A stretch of DNA of 64,000 nucleotides from Sphingobium soli (GCF_020782245.1 NZ_JAJGNP010000017.1:1-64000), one strand, 5' to 3'; positions 11,300-20,869 are shown, counted from the stretch's first letter. Translations and numbers: made by a program. Notes: generated from the letters alone by a model not told the origin.

Positions 11300-11312
11300 A
11301 ACTCTTCACTAT

Positions 11313-11396
11313 CGTCATCCCGGCCTTGAGCCGGGATCCCACTTCTTCCGTATCGCCAGAAGGTCAACGGGATGCCGGATCGAGTCCGGTATGACG
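11313..11396. repeat. Imperfect palindromic element between convergent genes
   Basis: CGTCATCCCGG with a GAGCCGGGAT hairpin at the left is mirrored by GGGATGCCGGAT and GTCCGGTATGACG at the right, so the two ends pair over about 84 bp and each half also forms its own small hairpin. Dispersed elements of this GTCATCCCGG type are common in alphaproteobacteria. Position between an 81-residue gene and the 3' end of mnmA suggests it can also stop transcription from both sides. Confidence 0.6.
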
Positions 11397-11409
11397 AGGC
11401 GGAGGAAGG

Positions 11410-12516
11410 TTACGCCGCCTCCGCCATCGCGCCTTGCGTGCTGGCGATCCAGCCGCCGCCCAGCACGCGGTCGCCGGCGTAAAGGACTGCCGCCTGCCCC
11501 GGCGCGACGCCATATTCCGGCGCGTCGAAGATCAGCCGGTCGCCCTCCAGCCGCGCGGGCACGGGCCTGGCCATCGATCGCACCTTGGCGGTCAGCGGCC
11601 CCGTAAAATCCCCGCCCAGCCAGTTGATGTCCGACAAGAGCGCGCCCGACACCGCCAGCGCCGCCTTCGGCCCCACGATCACGCGCCGCGCCTCCGCGTC
11701 CAGCCGCACGACGTAGAGCGGCTCAGCCTGCCCGCCAATCTCCAGCCCCTTGCGCTGGCCGACCGTATAATGGATCAGCCCCCTGTGCCGCCCCATCACC
11801 CGGCCATCGACATGGACGATCTCGCCGCCCTCGTCCGCATCCGGGCGCAGCTTGCGCACGATCTTGGCATAATCGCCATCGGGGACGAAGCAGATGTCCT
11901 GGCTGTCAGGCTTCAACGCTACCGACAGGCCCAGTTCCGACGCAATCTCGCGCACTTGGGCTTTGGGCAGCCCGCCCAGCGGAAAACGCAGATAGTCGAG
12001 CTGCGCCTGAGTCGTGGCAAACAGGAAATAGCTCTGGTCGCGCGCCGGGTCGGCGGCGCGGTGCAGCTCTGCTCCTGCCGCGCCCTCGACCCGGCGAACA
12101 TAATGGCCCGTGGCCAGGCAATCGGCCCCCAGGTCGCGCGCAATCTGGAACAGGTCGGTGAACTTCACCCCCATATTGCATTTGACGCAGGGAATGGGGG
12201 TGCGCCCGGCCATATATTCATCGGCGAAGTCGGCGATCACCGAATCGCGGAACCGGCTTTCATAATCAAAGACATAGTGCGCGATGCCGATGCGGTCGGC
12301 GACCGCGCGCGCATCGCGTATGTCCTGCCCCGCGCAGCAGCTGCCGGTGCGGCCCACCGCTGCGCCATGATCGTACAGCTGAAGCGTTACGCCGATCACT
12401 TCCGCGCCGGTCTTCGCCGCAAGCGCGGCGACGACGCTGCTGTCCACGCCGCCGGACATGGCGACGACAATGCGCCGCTGATCGCGCGGCTCGGCAAGCT
12501 GAAATTCGGGCTGCAT
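11410..12516 (-). CDS. mnmA: tRNA-specific 2-thiouridylase MnmA
   Basis: A 368-residue enzyme that thiolates U34 of Lys, Glu and Gln tRNAs, using sulfur passed from a cysteine desulfurase. The PP-loop ATP site [12 protein letters not shown] is near residue 20. The two catalytic cysteines lie in [12 protein letters not shown] and in [26 protein letters not shown] belongs to the central domain and the C-terminal beta-barrel ends with [14 protein letters not shown] used ATG 12516; the frame is open to 12552 but those residues are not family-like. Isolated gene with its own upstream gap of about 150 bp. Confidence 0.94.
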   Translation of the reverse strand: MQPEFQLAEPRDQRRIVVAMSGGVDSSVVAALAAKTGAEVIGVTLQLYDHGAAVGRTGSCCAGQDIRDARAVADRIGIAHYVFDYESRFRDSVIADFADEYMAGRTPIPCVKCNMGVKFTDLFQIARDLGADCLATGHYVRRVEGAAGAELHRAADPARDQSYFLFATTQAQLDYLRFPLGGLPKAQVREIASELGLSVALKPDSQDICFVPDGDYAKIVRKLRPDADEGGEIVHVDGRVMGRHRGLIHYTVGQRKGLEIGGQAEPLYVVRLDAEARRVIVGPKAALAVSGALLSDINWLGGDFTGPLTAKVRSMARPVPARLEGDRLIFDAPEYGVAPGQAAVLYAGDRVLGGGWIASTQGAMAEAA

Positions 12517-12667
12517 GGGCGCGCATATAGGAGCAAGCGCGGCGGCGTGCAAAAGTTAACGAAATATGACGCCCTTCGGTCACTTTACCGCCAGAATGAC
12601 TCGCAGAACGGGGTGAAGCGTTGGGCGGGTTTACCGACGGTTATCCATTCCCCGCTAGAACAAGCCC

Positions 12668-12967
12668 ATGGACTTGAGTTTCCTCCGGGCAGGCGGGCTG
12701 ACCCCCGCCAACGCCAGAGTGACCGGCTGGCCGCGCGTGCCGGTCTGGCCGTTCCTGCGCGCCGCCACTGCGGCGGCCCAGGCTGCCAGCCCGACCGCAA
12801 AGGCCGTGGCGGGAAGCCTGCGGGGGCAGGATGGAGGCGATGATTGGGTCCAGGAACTGGCGGATGTGTTCGCGCCACGTTCCGGCGGCATGATCGAAGC
12901 CGTGCGATTGTCGGGCAGTTTCAACCCGGTGGTCGCAGGTCGACTGAATAGGGGACAGGAGGAATGA
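12668..12967 (+). CDS. Possible 99-residue hypothetical protein
   Basis: An open frame from ATG 12668 encoding an Ala/Arg/Gly-rich protein with one weakly hydrophobic stretch (VPVWPFLRAATAAAQAA). No family motif recognised and no clear Shine-Dalgarno sequence (GAACAAGCCC precedes). Its codon pattern is compatible with high-GC coding DNA, but an antisense frame covers part of it too. Kept at low confidence because it fills the otherwise empty space ahead of sciP. Confidence 0.3.
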   Translation: MDLSFLRAGGLTPANARVTGWPRVPVWPFLRAATAAAQAASPTAKAVAGSLRGQDGGDDWVQELADVFAPRSGGMIEAVRLSGSFNPVVAGRLNRGQEE

Positions 12968-13071
12968 AGCCGGTGTTTACCTTCGCGCTTTAGTCCCTGT
13001 TCAGGGCTGATGGAGATAACAGGGTTTCACGGCAGAGTTCGGCAAGGCCAGCGCCGCAAATTGAGGTAAGA

Positions 13072-13371
13072 ATGATCGAGAACCAGAAAATCAGGCCAGC
13101 CCAGGTCGTCGGTCCGCTCGGAGAGCCCCTGACGCTCGACAGCCTGCCGCCGCGCGATACGACGCGCTGGGTGGTGCGGCGCAAGGCCGAAGTGGTCGCC
13201 GCCGTGAATGGCGGATTGCTCAGCGTGGACGAAGCCTGCGCCCGCTATAATCTGACGCTGGAGGAATTTGCCGGCTGGCAGCGGGCCGTCGATCGGTCGG
13301 GCATGCACGGACTGCGCGTGACGCGCATCCAATATTATAAGTCGCTCTATGAGCGGCAGCAGAAATATTGA
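13072..13371 (+). CDS. sciP: CtrA inhibitor SciP (DUF1153)
   Basis: A 99-residue helix-turn-helix protein of the DUF1153/SciP family. Recognisable are LTLDSLPPRDTTRWVVRRKA, the basic segment that begins the domain, then VVAAVNGGLLSVDEACARY and LTLEEFAGWQRAVDRSG, and the QYYK tail. In Caulobacter SciP binds the master cell-cycle regulator CtrA and blocks transcription of CtrA-activated genes. A GAGGTAAGA ribosome site precedes the ATG. Transcribed alone, with a stem-loop after it. Possible CtrA targets elsewhere in the window are listed separately. Confidence 0.9.
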   Translation: MIENQKIRPAQVVGPLGEPLTLDSLPPRDTTRWVVRRKAEVVAAVNGGLLSVDEACARYNLTLEEFAGWQRAVDRSGMHGLRVTRIQYYKSLYERQQKY

Positions 13372-13417
13372 CCGTCGGAGCGTCACCGTCTTGGGCGCGG
13401 CTATGACAGCCCATCAG

Positions 13418-13449
13418 GAAGCCGCTGGCGCGATCCGGCGGCTTCTTTG
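13418..13449 (+). terminator. Stem-loop after sciP
   Basis: GAAGCCG at 13418-13424 pairs with CGGCTTC at 13439-13445, followed by TTTG. A weak T-run, but position about 45 bp after the sciP stop fits an intrinsic terminator. Confidence 0.55.
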
Positions 13450-13595
13450 CCTTGGCGCATAAAAAAGCCTGCTCTAACGGGCGGAAAGCCAAGATGGTTT
13501 CAATCCCGGAATCATTTCTGCGTGATGGAACGCGATGCCCTTTGCTCCGTTGAATAGGCACCCAACCCGATGGGGGCCTGGTCAAGGAGAGTAAC

Positions 13596-13850
13596 ATGGG
13601 AATCATCTTGTGGCTGATCGTCGGCGGCATCATCGGCTGGCTTGCCAGCATGGTCATGCGCACGGACGCACAGCAGGGCATTTTGCTCAATATCGTTGTC
13701 GGCATCGTCGGCGCCTTCATTGGCGGCCTGATCTTCAGCGGCGGTTCGATCAACGACGGTCTGACCGTCTACAGCTTCCTGGTTTCGCTGGTCGGCGCAA
13801 TCATCCTGCTGGCGATCGTCAACCTGGTGCGTCGCGGCTCGATGCGCTAA
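13596..13850 (+). CDS. GlsB/YeaQ/YmgE-family stress membrane protein
   Basis: An 84-residue protein of three hydrophobic segments. It opens with GIILWLIVGGIIGWLASMVM, the signature of the YeaQ/YmgE (transglycosylase-associated, GlsB) family, followed by GILLNIVVGIVGAFIGGLIF and a last helix (FLVSLVGAIILLAIVNLVRR). These proteins sit in the inner membrane and are linked to envelope or general stress; the molecular role is unknown. AAGGAG lies well placed before ATG 13596. It converges with a second family member at 13913-14161. Confidence 0.88.
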   Translation: MGIILWLIVGGIIGWLASMVMRTDAQQGILLNIVVGIVGAFIGGLIFSGGSINDGLTVYSFLVSLVGAIILLAIVNLVRRGSMR

Positions 13851-13871
13851 GCGCGAAGACGCTTCAATCCT

Positions 13872-13904
13872 AAAAGGCCGCGCCCCATGGGCGCGGCCTT
13901 TTTT
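13872..13904. terminator. Bidirectional rho-independent terminator
   Basis: AAAAGGCCGCGCCC and GGGCGCGGCCTTTTTT form a 14-bp-class stem around a short ATG-containing loop. There is an A-run on the left and a T-run on the right, so it can terminate both the plus-strand 13596 gene and the minus-strand 13913 gene. Confidence 0.9.
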
Positions 13905-13912
13905 GCATGCGC

Positions 13913-14161
13913 TCAACGGCGGGCCATGACCAATCGATAGAGCGCCAGTATAGCGGCCGATCCCGCGCAGGCGGCGATAAATCCGGCTTTTTGCCCGGCC
14001 CCGTAAAGCCCCATCAGTCGCCCGACGAAACCGGCGAACAATGCCCCCGCGATCCCCAGCAGGATCGTCACCGCACGACCGCCTGGATCGCGCGCCGGCA
14101 TGAGAGAGCCCGCCAGCGCGCCCACCACCAGGCCGATCAAAATCCACCCCAGCACGTCCAT
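13913..14161 (-). CDS. Second GlsB/YeaQ-family membrane protein
   Basis: From ATG 14161, with GGAGGG eight bases upstream, this is 82 residues. It starts MDVLGWILIGLVVGALAGSL, the same short-helix Gly-rich opening as the neighbour, followed by VTILLGIAGALFAGFVGRLMG and a final hydrophobic stretch. It belongs to the same small stress-protein family but is diverged (charged PARDPGG loop). Sixteen upstream codons are open but lack a ribosome site. The two relatives face each other across a shared terminator. Confidence 0.82.
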   Translation of the reverse strand: MDVLGWILIGLVVGALAGSLMPARDPGGRAVTILLGIAGALFAGFVGRLMGLYGAGQKAGFIAACAGSAAILALYRLVMARR

Positions 14162-14422
14162 GACGCACCCTCCTTGTCCTTGATGTGCGACCCGCCGGGA
14201 TAGCGCCACAAAACAGGCTGCGTGGCAAGTTGATGCGCTATCGAAACGGTCCAGCCCGTGCTAAGGCGTCGCCATGGCGAAGCGGCCGGACGCCGGCGGA
14301 CCATGGTCCTATTATCGCTTTGCGCTCTAGCCCGCCCCCATGATAAATGGGCTTGAGGCAGGTGCTATATTCATATAACACAGTCGCCAACAGGGGCAAA
14401 GCGCCGGAGAGATGGAATCGGC

Positions 14423-15592
14423 ATGAACTACGAAACCCAGCTGCTGGGCGACTCGGCAATCATCATGGACGGGGATGATCGGCGCCGCAGCAGGAAGAAG
14501 CTCATCATCGGCGCAGGCGTCGTGGTCGCGCTGATCGCGGTGGCGGCGGCCATTTCGATGCGCGGAGGCGATCCTGCCGCGACGCCCGCGCCGGGCGCTG
14601 TCGCACCGGTCGTGACCGTAACCAGCCCTGGCCAGTCGACGGTGGCCCGCACCGTGCGCGCGACGGGCTCGCTCGCGGCGCGCGTCGACATGCCGGTCGG
14701 CGTCGTCGGCGAAGGCGGCATGGTCAGCCGCGTTCTGGTTCAGCCGGGCGACTGGGTGAAGGCGGGCCAGACGCTCGCGACGATTGAACGTTCGGTGCAA
14801 AGCGAGCAGGTGCGCTCGCTCGCCGCGCAAGTCGAGGTCGCCCGCGCCGACGCCAAGCTCGCCCAGGCCCAGCTTGATCGCGCCAAGGCGCTGGTCGGCC
14901 GCGGCTTCATCAGCGCCGCCGACATTGACCAGCGCACCGCCACCCGCGATCAGGCGGAAGCGCGCGTGCGCGTAGCTCAGGCGCAGCTGGCCGAACAACG
15001 CGCGCGCACGGGCCGACTGGATATCCGCGCGCCGGCCGCCGGACTGGTGCTCACCCGCTCGGTCGAACCGGGCCAGATCGTGCAAGCGGGCAGCGGCGTG
15101 CTGTTCCGCATGGCCAAGGGCGGCGAGATGGAAATGCAGGCGCAGGTCGCGGAAGGCGATCTTGCGACGCTGCGCGCCGGCAACAGCGCCGTCATCACGC
15201 CGATCGGCACCGACGCGCGGATCGCCGGACGCGTGTGGCAGGTGTCGCCCGTGGTCGATCCCCAGACGCGCCAGGGCATCGCCCGTATCGCCATTCCCTA
15301 TGACCAGGCGATCCGGCCTGGCGGATTTGCGTCCGCGACCATCACCAGCGGATCGGGGAACGCGCCGCTGCTGCCGGAATCGGCGGTGCAGAGCGATCCT
15401 AAGGGCAGTTTCGTCTATATCATCAATGGCAAGGATCAGGTGGAACGGCGCAATGTGACAGTGGGCCAGGTGTCCGATGATGGCGTGGCGATCACCAGCG
15501 GCATCACCGGCGCGGAAAAGATCGTGACGTCGGCCGGCGCCTTCCTGACGCCGGGGCAGAAGGTGAAGCCGGAAATGGCGAAGGGCCGCTGA
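14423..15592 (+). CDS. RND efflux periplasmic adaptor (HlyD/MexA family)
   Basis: A 389-residue membrane fusion protein. One N-terminal helix (IIGAGVVVALIAVAAAI, residues about 29-45) anchors it in the inner membrane. The lipoyl half-motif GGMVSRVLVQPGDWVKAGQ comes next, then a coiled-coil hairpin rich in Ala/Gln/Arg (about 120-190), the second lipoyl half RLDIRAPAAGLVLTRSVEPG, and beta-barrel and proximal domains to the end (ITSGITGAEKIVTSAG). It couples the pump encoded 78 bp downstream to an outer-membrane channel. No regulator and no channel gene are adjacent. Confidence 0.9.
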   Translation: MNYETQLLGDSAIIMDGDDRRRSRKKLIIGAGVVVALIAVAAAISMRGGDPAATPAPGAVAPVVTVTSPGQSTVARTVRATGSLAARVDMPVGVVGEGGMVSRVLVQPGDWVKAGQTLATIERSVQSEQVRSLAAQVEVARADAKLAQAQLDRAKALVGRGFISAADIDQRTATRDQAEARVRVAQAQLAEQRARTGRLDIRAPAAGLVLTRSVEPGQIVQAGSGVLFRMAKGGEMEMQAQVAEGDLATLRAGNSAVITPIGTDARIAGRVWQVSPVVDPQTRQGIARIAIPYDQAIRPGGFASATITSGSGNAPLLPESAVQSDPKGSFVYIINGKDQVERRNVTVGQVSDDGVAITSGITGAEKIVTSAGAFLTPGQKVKPEMAKGR

Positions 15593-15670
15593 GGCGACAG
15601 GGCCGGTCCCGGCCCGGCAAGGACAGACAAAGCGAGCGCCAGGATGGGCGGTCGGTGAAGGAAGCGCGTC

Positions 15671-18600
15671 ATGAATTTTCGCAACATTTCCGCATGGTCG
15701 ATCCGTAATCCGGTGACACCGCTGGTGCTGTTCGTCGCCCTGGTGCTGGCGGGCGTCGTCAGCTTCATGCGGATGGACGTAAACCAGAATCCCGACGTCA
15801 GCTTCCCCATGGTCAGCGTCACCGTGGTTCAGCCGGGCGCCGCTCCGACCGAACTGGAAACCCAGGTCACGCAGCGCGTGGAGGCCGCCGTCCGCGGCAT
15901 CAGCGGGGTGGAGGACATCACCTCCTTCGCGTCCGAAGGCCAGTCGCTCACCAACGTCCAGTTCCAGATCGGCACGCCGGTCGACCGCGCGGTCAACGAC
16001 GTCAAGAACGCCGTCGACCAGATTCGCAGCGATCTGCCGCAGGGCATATTGGAACCGCAGGTCCAGCGCATCGACGTGGATGGCGGCCCGATCGCCTATT
16101 TCAGCGCCGAAGCGACCGATATGACGCTGGAGGAACTGTCCTGGTATGTGGACAACACCATCGCCAAGCGCCTGCTGAGCATCAGCGGCATGGCGGCGGT
16201 CAATCGCGGTGGCGGCGTCAGCCGCGAAATCCGCGTGATCCTCGATCCCGCCAAGCTCCAGGCCTATGGCATCACCGCCGCGCAGGTGAATGCGCAACTG
16301 CAACAGGTGAACATCAATTCGGCGGGCGGCCGCACCGAAATCGCGGGCGCGGAGCAATCGATCCGCGTGCTGGGCAATGCCCGCAACGCCACTGCGCTGG
16401 GCGACACGCAGATCGCCATTTCCGGCGGCCGCACGGTCAAGCTCGCCGACCTTGCCACCGTGCGCGACATGTATGCCGAACAGCGCAGCCTGTCGCTGAT
16501 GAATGGCCGTCAGGTGACAAGTTTCAGCATTGCCAAGGCCAAGGGCGCATCGGACGTCACCGTCTATGACGAAGCGATGAAGGTGCTGGACCAGCTTAGG
16601 AAGGAAAATCCCAAGGTCCAGTATAAGCAGCTTTACAGCAGCGTCGAATATACGCGGGGCCAATATCACAGCGCCATGTCGGCGATGATCGAGGGCGCGG
16701 TGCTGGCGGTCGTCATCGTCTTCCTGTTCCTGCGCGACTGGCGCGCGACGATGATTTCCGCGCTCGCCATTCCCCTGTCGGCGATTCCGTCCTTCTGGTT
16801 CATGGACATGATGGGCTTTACGCTCAACGGCATCTCGCTGCTGGCGCTGAGCCTGGTCGCGGGTGTGCTGGTCGATGACGCGATCGTGGAGATCGAGAAT
16901 ATCGTGCGTCACATGCGCATGGGCAAATCCGCCTATCAGGCGTCGATCGACGCAGCGGACGAGATCGGCCTCGCCGTACTCGCCACCACCATGGCGATCG
17001 TCGCGGTGTTCCTGCCGGTCGCGCTCATGCCCGGCCTTGCGGGGCAGTTCTTCATCCAGTTCGGCATGACGGTGGTCGTGTCGGTGTTGATGAGCCTTGC
17101 CGTGGCGCGCCTTATCACCCCGATGGTCGCGGCCTATTTTCTCAAGGCCCATGGCGAAGCGAGCCATGGCGAAGGCTGGATGATGGATCGCTATATGGGC
17201 GTGCTGCGCTGGTCGCTTGAGGACCGCCGGGCGAAGGCGCGCCATGCGCGCGGCGGTGTGCGCAACCATCTGGCCGGCTTCTTCACCGATCACCGCGTCT
17301 GGACGCTGGGCGCGGGCATCCTGGCCTTCATCGCCACGATCGCTGCGTTCGCCACGCTGCCCATGACGTTCCAGCCGACGATCAACACCGATTTCAGCCA
17401 GGTGAAGATCGAAACCGTGCCGGGCAGCACGCTGGAACAGACCACCGCGATCACCCGCAAGGTGGCCGAGATGCTGGCCGCCGATACGCAAACGGTGGAA
17501 GCCGCCTTTGCCGACATCAATCCGACCAGCGCCGACATTTTCCTGACGCTCAAGAAGGACCGGCCGATGACGTCGGTGGAATGGGAACGCAAGGTCGCGC
17601 CCAAATTCCAAACGATCGCCGACGCGCGCGTCAATTTTCAGTCGCAATCGGGCGGCGGCTTTGGTCGCGACGTCATCATGATGTTCGGATCGGACGATCC
17701 GGCGCTACTGGAACGCACCGCCAACAAGCTGGTCGGGGAAATGAAGGGCCTCAAGGAACTGCGCGACCCGCGCGTCCAGGGCGACATGCAGCGGCCCGAA
17801 ATCATCATCAAGCCGCGCATGGACCTGGCCGCCAGCATGGGCGTGACGACAGCGGCGCTCAGCCAGTCGATCCGCATCGCCACGATTGGCGATATCGATC
17901 AGAATGTCGCCAAATTCTCGCTGTCGGACCGCCAGATCCCAATCCGCGTGTCGCTGTCCGAAGACAGTCGGCGCGACCTGTCGACGATTCAGAACATGCC
18001 GGTCCCCACCGTGTCGGGCGGCACCGTGCCGCTGCGGGTGGTGGCCGATATCAGCTTTGGCGCCGGGCCAACCCAGATCCGCCGCTACAACCAGATCCGC
18101 CGCATCGTCGTCGGGGCCGATCTCGCCCCCGGCCTCGTCACCAGCCAGGCGATGACGAAGATCAACGCACTGCCCACCATGAAGGCGATCAACGAAGGCC
18201 GCATCCAGGGCGTGCAGAAAATCAATGCGGGCGACGCCAAATGGCAGCTGGAAATGCTCCAGAGTTTCGTGATCGCCGTCTTTTCGGGCGTGTTGCTGGT
18301 GCTCGCTGTGCTGGTCCTGCTGTACAAGCGGATCATGCCACCTTTCGTCAACCTTGGCTCGCTGTTGCTGGCGCCGCTGGGCGGAGCGCTGGCGCTGCAT
18401 GTCGCGGGGCAGCCGCTGTCGATGCCCGTCTTCATTGGCCTGCTGATGCTGCTGGGCATCGTTGCAAAGAATTCCATCCTCGTTATCGACTTCGCGCTGG
18501 AGGAAATGGAAAAGGGCGTGCCCAAGAAGGAAGCGATCATCGACGCGGGCCACAAGCGCGCCCAGCCGATCGTTATGACCACGGTCGCGATGGTCGCGGG

Positions 18601-18838
18601 CATGGTGCCCACCGCCCTGTCGCTGTCGGGTGACGCGGCCTGGCGCGCGCCCATGGGCATCACCGTGATCGGCGGCCTCATCCTGTCAACCATCCTGACG
18701 CTGGTCATCGTGCCAGCGGTCTTCAGCCTGGCGATCGGTCTGGAAAGCTGGGTCGGACCGCGGCTGGGCCGTGGGCTGCTGACCTACAAGCCCGGTGATG
18801 ACGGGCGGCCGGTGCCGGGCCATGCGCCCGCCGAATGA
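15671..18838 (+). CDS. RND-superfamily efflux transporter
   Basis: A 1055-residue inner-membrane proton antiporter with the RND layout: helix at residues 12-30, large periplasmic loop, six helices (about 340-540), second periplasmic loop, and five terminal helices (about 860-1035). The proton-relay pair is in GVLVDDAIVEIENIVRHMR, equivalent to Asp407/Asp408 of AcrB. GVVSFMRMDVNQNPDVSFP near the N-terminus and the MVPTALSLSGDAAWRAPMG stretch near the end fit the drug-efflux (HAE-1-like) rather than heavy-metal branch. It works with the adaptor just upstream; the outer-membrane partner must come from elsewhere. Substrate unknown. Confidence 0.92.
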   Translation: MNFRNISAWSIRNPVTPLVLFVALVLAGVVSFMRMDVNQNPDVSFPMVSVTVVQPGAAPTELETQVTQRVEAAVRGISGVEDITSFASEGQSLTNVQFQIGTPVDRAVNDVKNAVDQIRSDLPQGILEPQVQRIDVDGGPIAYFSAEATDMTLEELSWYVDNTIAKRLLSISGMAAVNRGGGVSREIRVILDPAKLQAYGITAAQVNAQLQQVNINSAGGRTEIAGAEQSIRVLGNARNATALGDTQIAISGGRTVKLADLATVRDMYAEQRSLSLMNGRQVTSFSIAKAKGASDVTVYDEAMKVLDQLRKENPKVQYKQLYSSVEYTRGQYHSAMSAMIEGAVLAVVIVFLFLRDWRATMISALAIPLSAIPSFWFMDMMGFTLNGISLLALSLVAGVLVDDAIVEIENIVRHMRMGKSAYQASIDAADEIGLAVLATTMAIVAVFLPVALMPGLAGQFFIQFGMTVVVSVLMSLAVARLITPMVAAYFLKAHGEASHGEGWMMDRYMGVLRWSLEDRRAKARHARGGVRNHLAGFFTDHRVWTLGAGILAFIATIAAFATLPMTFQPTINTDFSQVKIETVPGSTLEQTTAITRKVAEMLAADTQTVEAAFADINPTSADIFLTLKKDRPMTSVEWERKVAPKFQTIADARVNFQSQSGGGFGRDVIMMFGSDDPALLERTANKLVGEMKGLKELRDPRVQGDMQRPEIIIKPRMDLAASMGVTTAALSQSIRIATIGDIDQNVAKFSLSDRQIPIRVSLSEDSRRDLSTIQNMPVPTVSGGTVPLRVVADISFGAGPTQIRRYNQIRRIVVGADLAPGLVTSQAMTKINALPTMKAINEGRIQGVQKINAGDAKWQLEMLQSFVIAVFSGVLLVLAVLVLLYKRIMPPFVNLGSLLLAPLGGALALHVAGQPLSMPVFIGLLMLLGIVAKNSILVIDFALEEMEKGVPKKEAIIDAGHKRAQPIVMTTVAMVAGMVPTALSLSGDAAWRAPMGITVIGGLILSTILTLVIVPAVFSLAIGLESWVGPRLGRGLLTYKPGDDGRPVPGHAPAE

Positions 18839-18842
18839 GTGC

Positions 18843-18872
18843 GGCAGGGCGGGCTGGATCGCCCGCCCTGCC
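18843..18872 (+). terminator. Strong hairpin after the RND operon
   Basis: Perfect 12-bp stem GGCAGGGCGGGC/GCCCGCCCTGCC around TGGATC, beginning 5 bp after the pump gene stop. No T-tract follows, so termination may be partial or Rho-assisted. Confidence 0.65.
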
Positions 18873-18920
18873 AAAGAGAGACTTGCTTGAACGAAACGGC
18901 CGCGTAACCGTTTCCCGCCC

Positions 18921-20186
18921 ATGAAGTTGCTCGCCGCGCCCCGATCACCCCTGGCCCCTGCGTCCCATCCCGCGCGGCGCATGCGGATCGTGGCGACGGG
19001 CATGCTGGTCGCGATGGCGCTGCTGTTCGTCCTCGCCCGCGCGACCGTGCATCTCCATCCCGCGATCGGCTTTGTCCAGGCCTTTGCCGAAGCCGCGATG
19101 GTGGGCGGCCTGGCCGACTGGTTCGCGGTAACGGCGCTCTTTCGTCATCCGCTGGGCCTTCCGATCCCGCACACCGCCATCATCCCGCGCAACAAGGACC
19201 GGATCGGCGACACGCTCGCCATTTTCCTGCGCGATAATTTCCTCACCCCCGCCGTCGTCGCGCGGCGGATGCGGCACATGGACGTGGCGGCGGCTGCCGG
19301 GCGTTTCCTGGCCAGCCCGTCGGGCGGCGACGGCCGCTTGCGCGAAGGCGCGTCGCGCCTGATCGCGGACATATTGGAAGCGCTCGACCAGGAACGGCTG
19401 GGCGGCATGGTCAAGGGCGCGATCGGCCAGAGGCTGCGCGCCATCAACATCGCGCCGCTCGCGGGACAGGCGATCGAGGCGGCGATGCGCGACGGCCGCC
19501 ATGGCCCGGTCATGGATGGCATCATCCACTGGGCCGACCGCACGCTCGAAGCGAACGAGCATCTCATCCGCCAGATGGTGCATGAGCGCGCGGGCAAGGT
19601 GCTGCGCTGGACGGGCCTCGATGAAAATCTGGCCGACGCCATCCTGTCGGGCCTGCGCAAGTTGCTTGCCGAAATGGCGCAGGATGCCGGCCATCCCCTG
19701 CGGTTGAAGGCGGAAGAGGGCATGGCGAAACTCGCCTTCGATCTGCAATTCGACCTGGACATGCAGGCGAAGGTCGCGGGCGTCCGCGACGAGATACTCG
19801 ACAATCCGGCGATGCAGCGCTGGATCGACGGCCTGTGGGAACAGGCGCGGGCCGGACTGCTGCGCGCGGTGCGCGATCCCGGTCGCGCCATGGCCGGACG
19901 GCTGGGCGAGGCTCTGCGCGCGCTGGGCGCGACCCTGCAACAGGAGGCGCGGCTGCGCCTCGTCATCAATCGCTTCGCGCGCCGCGCGGCGGTGGGCGCG
20001 ACCGCAAGCTATGGCGACGCGATCGTGCGGCTGGTCAGCGATACCGTGCGCGGATGGGACGCCGGGACGGTCACGACGCGCCTCGAACATGCGGTCGGGC
20101 GCGACCTGCAATATATCCGCATCAACGGCACGCTGGTCGGCGGGCTGGTCGGCCTAGCCATACACGCGATCGACACGCTGCTGTAA
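18921..20186 (+). CDS. DUF445 family membrane-associated protein
   Basis: A 421-residue protein of the DUF445 (YjiN-like) family. One hydrophobic segment (residues about 20-40) is followed by the family signature AEAAMVGGLADWFAVTALFR and PLGLPIPHTAIIPRNKDRI. A long amphipathic helical region then extends to a final hydrophobic stretch (TLVGGLVGLAIHAIDTLL). Members are thought to be envelope proteins; no reaction is known. It is encoded alone after the efflux operon, 82 bp downstream with a hairpin between. Confidence 0.88.
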   Translation: MKLLAAPRSPLAPASHPARRMRIVATGMLVAMALLFVLARATVHLHPAIGFVQAFAEAAMVGGLADWFAVTALFRHPLGLPIPHTAIIPRNKDRIGDTLAIFLRDNFLTPAVVARRMRHMDVAAAAGRFLASPSGGDGRLREGASRLIADILEALDQERLGGMVKGAIGQRLRAINIAPLAGQAIEAAMRDGRHGPVMDGIIHWADRTLEANEHLIRQMVHERAGKVLRWTGLDENLADAILSGLRKLLAEMAQDAGHPLRLKAEEGMAKLAFDLQFDLDMQAKVAGVRDEILDNPAMQRWIDGLWEQARAGLLRAVRDPGRAMAGRLGEALRALGATLQQEARLRLVINRFARRAAVGATASYGDAIVRLVSDTVRGWDAGTVTTRLEHAVGRDLQYIRINGTLVGGLVGLAIHAIDTLL

Positions 20187-20395
20187 GGCACAGGACACAG
20201 TGCGCGTCAGCATCAACGCGCAGGGCCGCATGACGGATATCGAGAAGGTCGAGGGCTGGCGACGCAGCGTCACGCAGTGCGGGCATGGCGCTTCCGTCCG
20301 GCAACGCGCGATGGCGCGGTCGTGCGGGGTCCGGCTCATCCCCGTCCAGGCGGACAGTTTTTGCATCCGTCCCGCCCTTGGCGTATAGAGACGGC

Positions 20396-20869
20396 ATGGC
20401 GATCTTCCCCCGTCCCGTTTCCCCCAAGAACGCGCTTGGCGATTTCTGGAGCTATTTCCGTCAGCAGCGTCAGCATAAATGGCCGCTGCTCGGCCTGTCG
20501 GTGGCGATCACCTGGGTCATCATATGGACCTTCGTGATCGATGCGAACACCAACACCATGCCCACGCGCAACAAGATCATCTATGTCGAAAGCTGGGACG
20601 CCAACCGCTCCGACGCCGCGATCATCCTTCAGCAGAAGATCGACTTCGCCAAGCGCGAAGCCGCGCTGGTGCGCCAGCAAAAGCGGATGCAGGGCTATGC
20701 CGACGCCTTCGGCATCGAATGGCGCGAGGAGGAAAAGCGCAACACCGCCGAACGCAAGCAAGCCGTCAAGGCGATCAACGAACTGCTCGATGACCGGCTG
20801 GTAAAGGCCGAATCGAATGAACAGGCCGCGCCGGCAACTCCGGGCGCGGCGGGGATCGGCCGCCCCTGA
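20396..20869 (+). CDS. Single-pass membrane protein, unrecognised
   Basis: From ATG 20396, 157 residues. One transmembrane helix (PLLGLSVAITWVIIWTFVID, about residues 32-51) precedes a soluble domain beginning NKIIYVESWDANRSDAAI. A charged helical stretch follows (FAKREAALVRQQKRMQGYAD to EEKRNTAERKQAVKAIN) that is likely a coiled coil. I do not recognise the family. Its stop lies 33 bp before the annotated ribD ATG, and in-frame ribD codons begin at its stop, so it is probably cotranscribed with the riboflavin genes. Confidence 0.7.
   Translation: MAIFPRPVSPKNALGDFWSYFRQQRQHKWPLLGLSVAITWVIIWTFVIDANTNTMPTRNKIIYVESWDANRSDAAIILQQKIDFAKREAALVRQQKRMQGYADAFGIEWREEEKRNTAERKQAVKAINELLDDRLVKAESNEQAAPATPGAAGIGRP

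Noticed and set aside
12960..12992. Nine-codon frame (MKPVFTFAL) behind AGGAGG as a leader peptide
   Set aside because: The Shine-Dalgarno sequence is only one base from the ATG, too close to work, and no attenuator follows.
14327..17647. 1106-codon minus-strand open frame opposite the RND pump and adaptor
   Set aside because: Composition is His/Arg/Asp-rich as expected for the antisense of high-GC genes; it crosses two clear genes on the plus strand and has no family motif.
20200..20388. Frame VRVSINAQGRMTDIEKVEGW as a TonB-C-like remnant
   Set aside because: Only the first dozen residues are suggestive; the rest is Arg/Cys-rich noise with no ribosome site.
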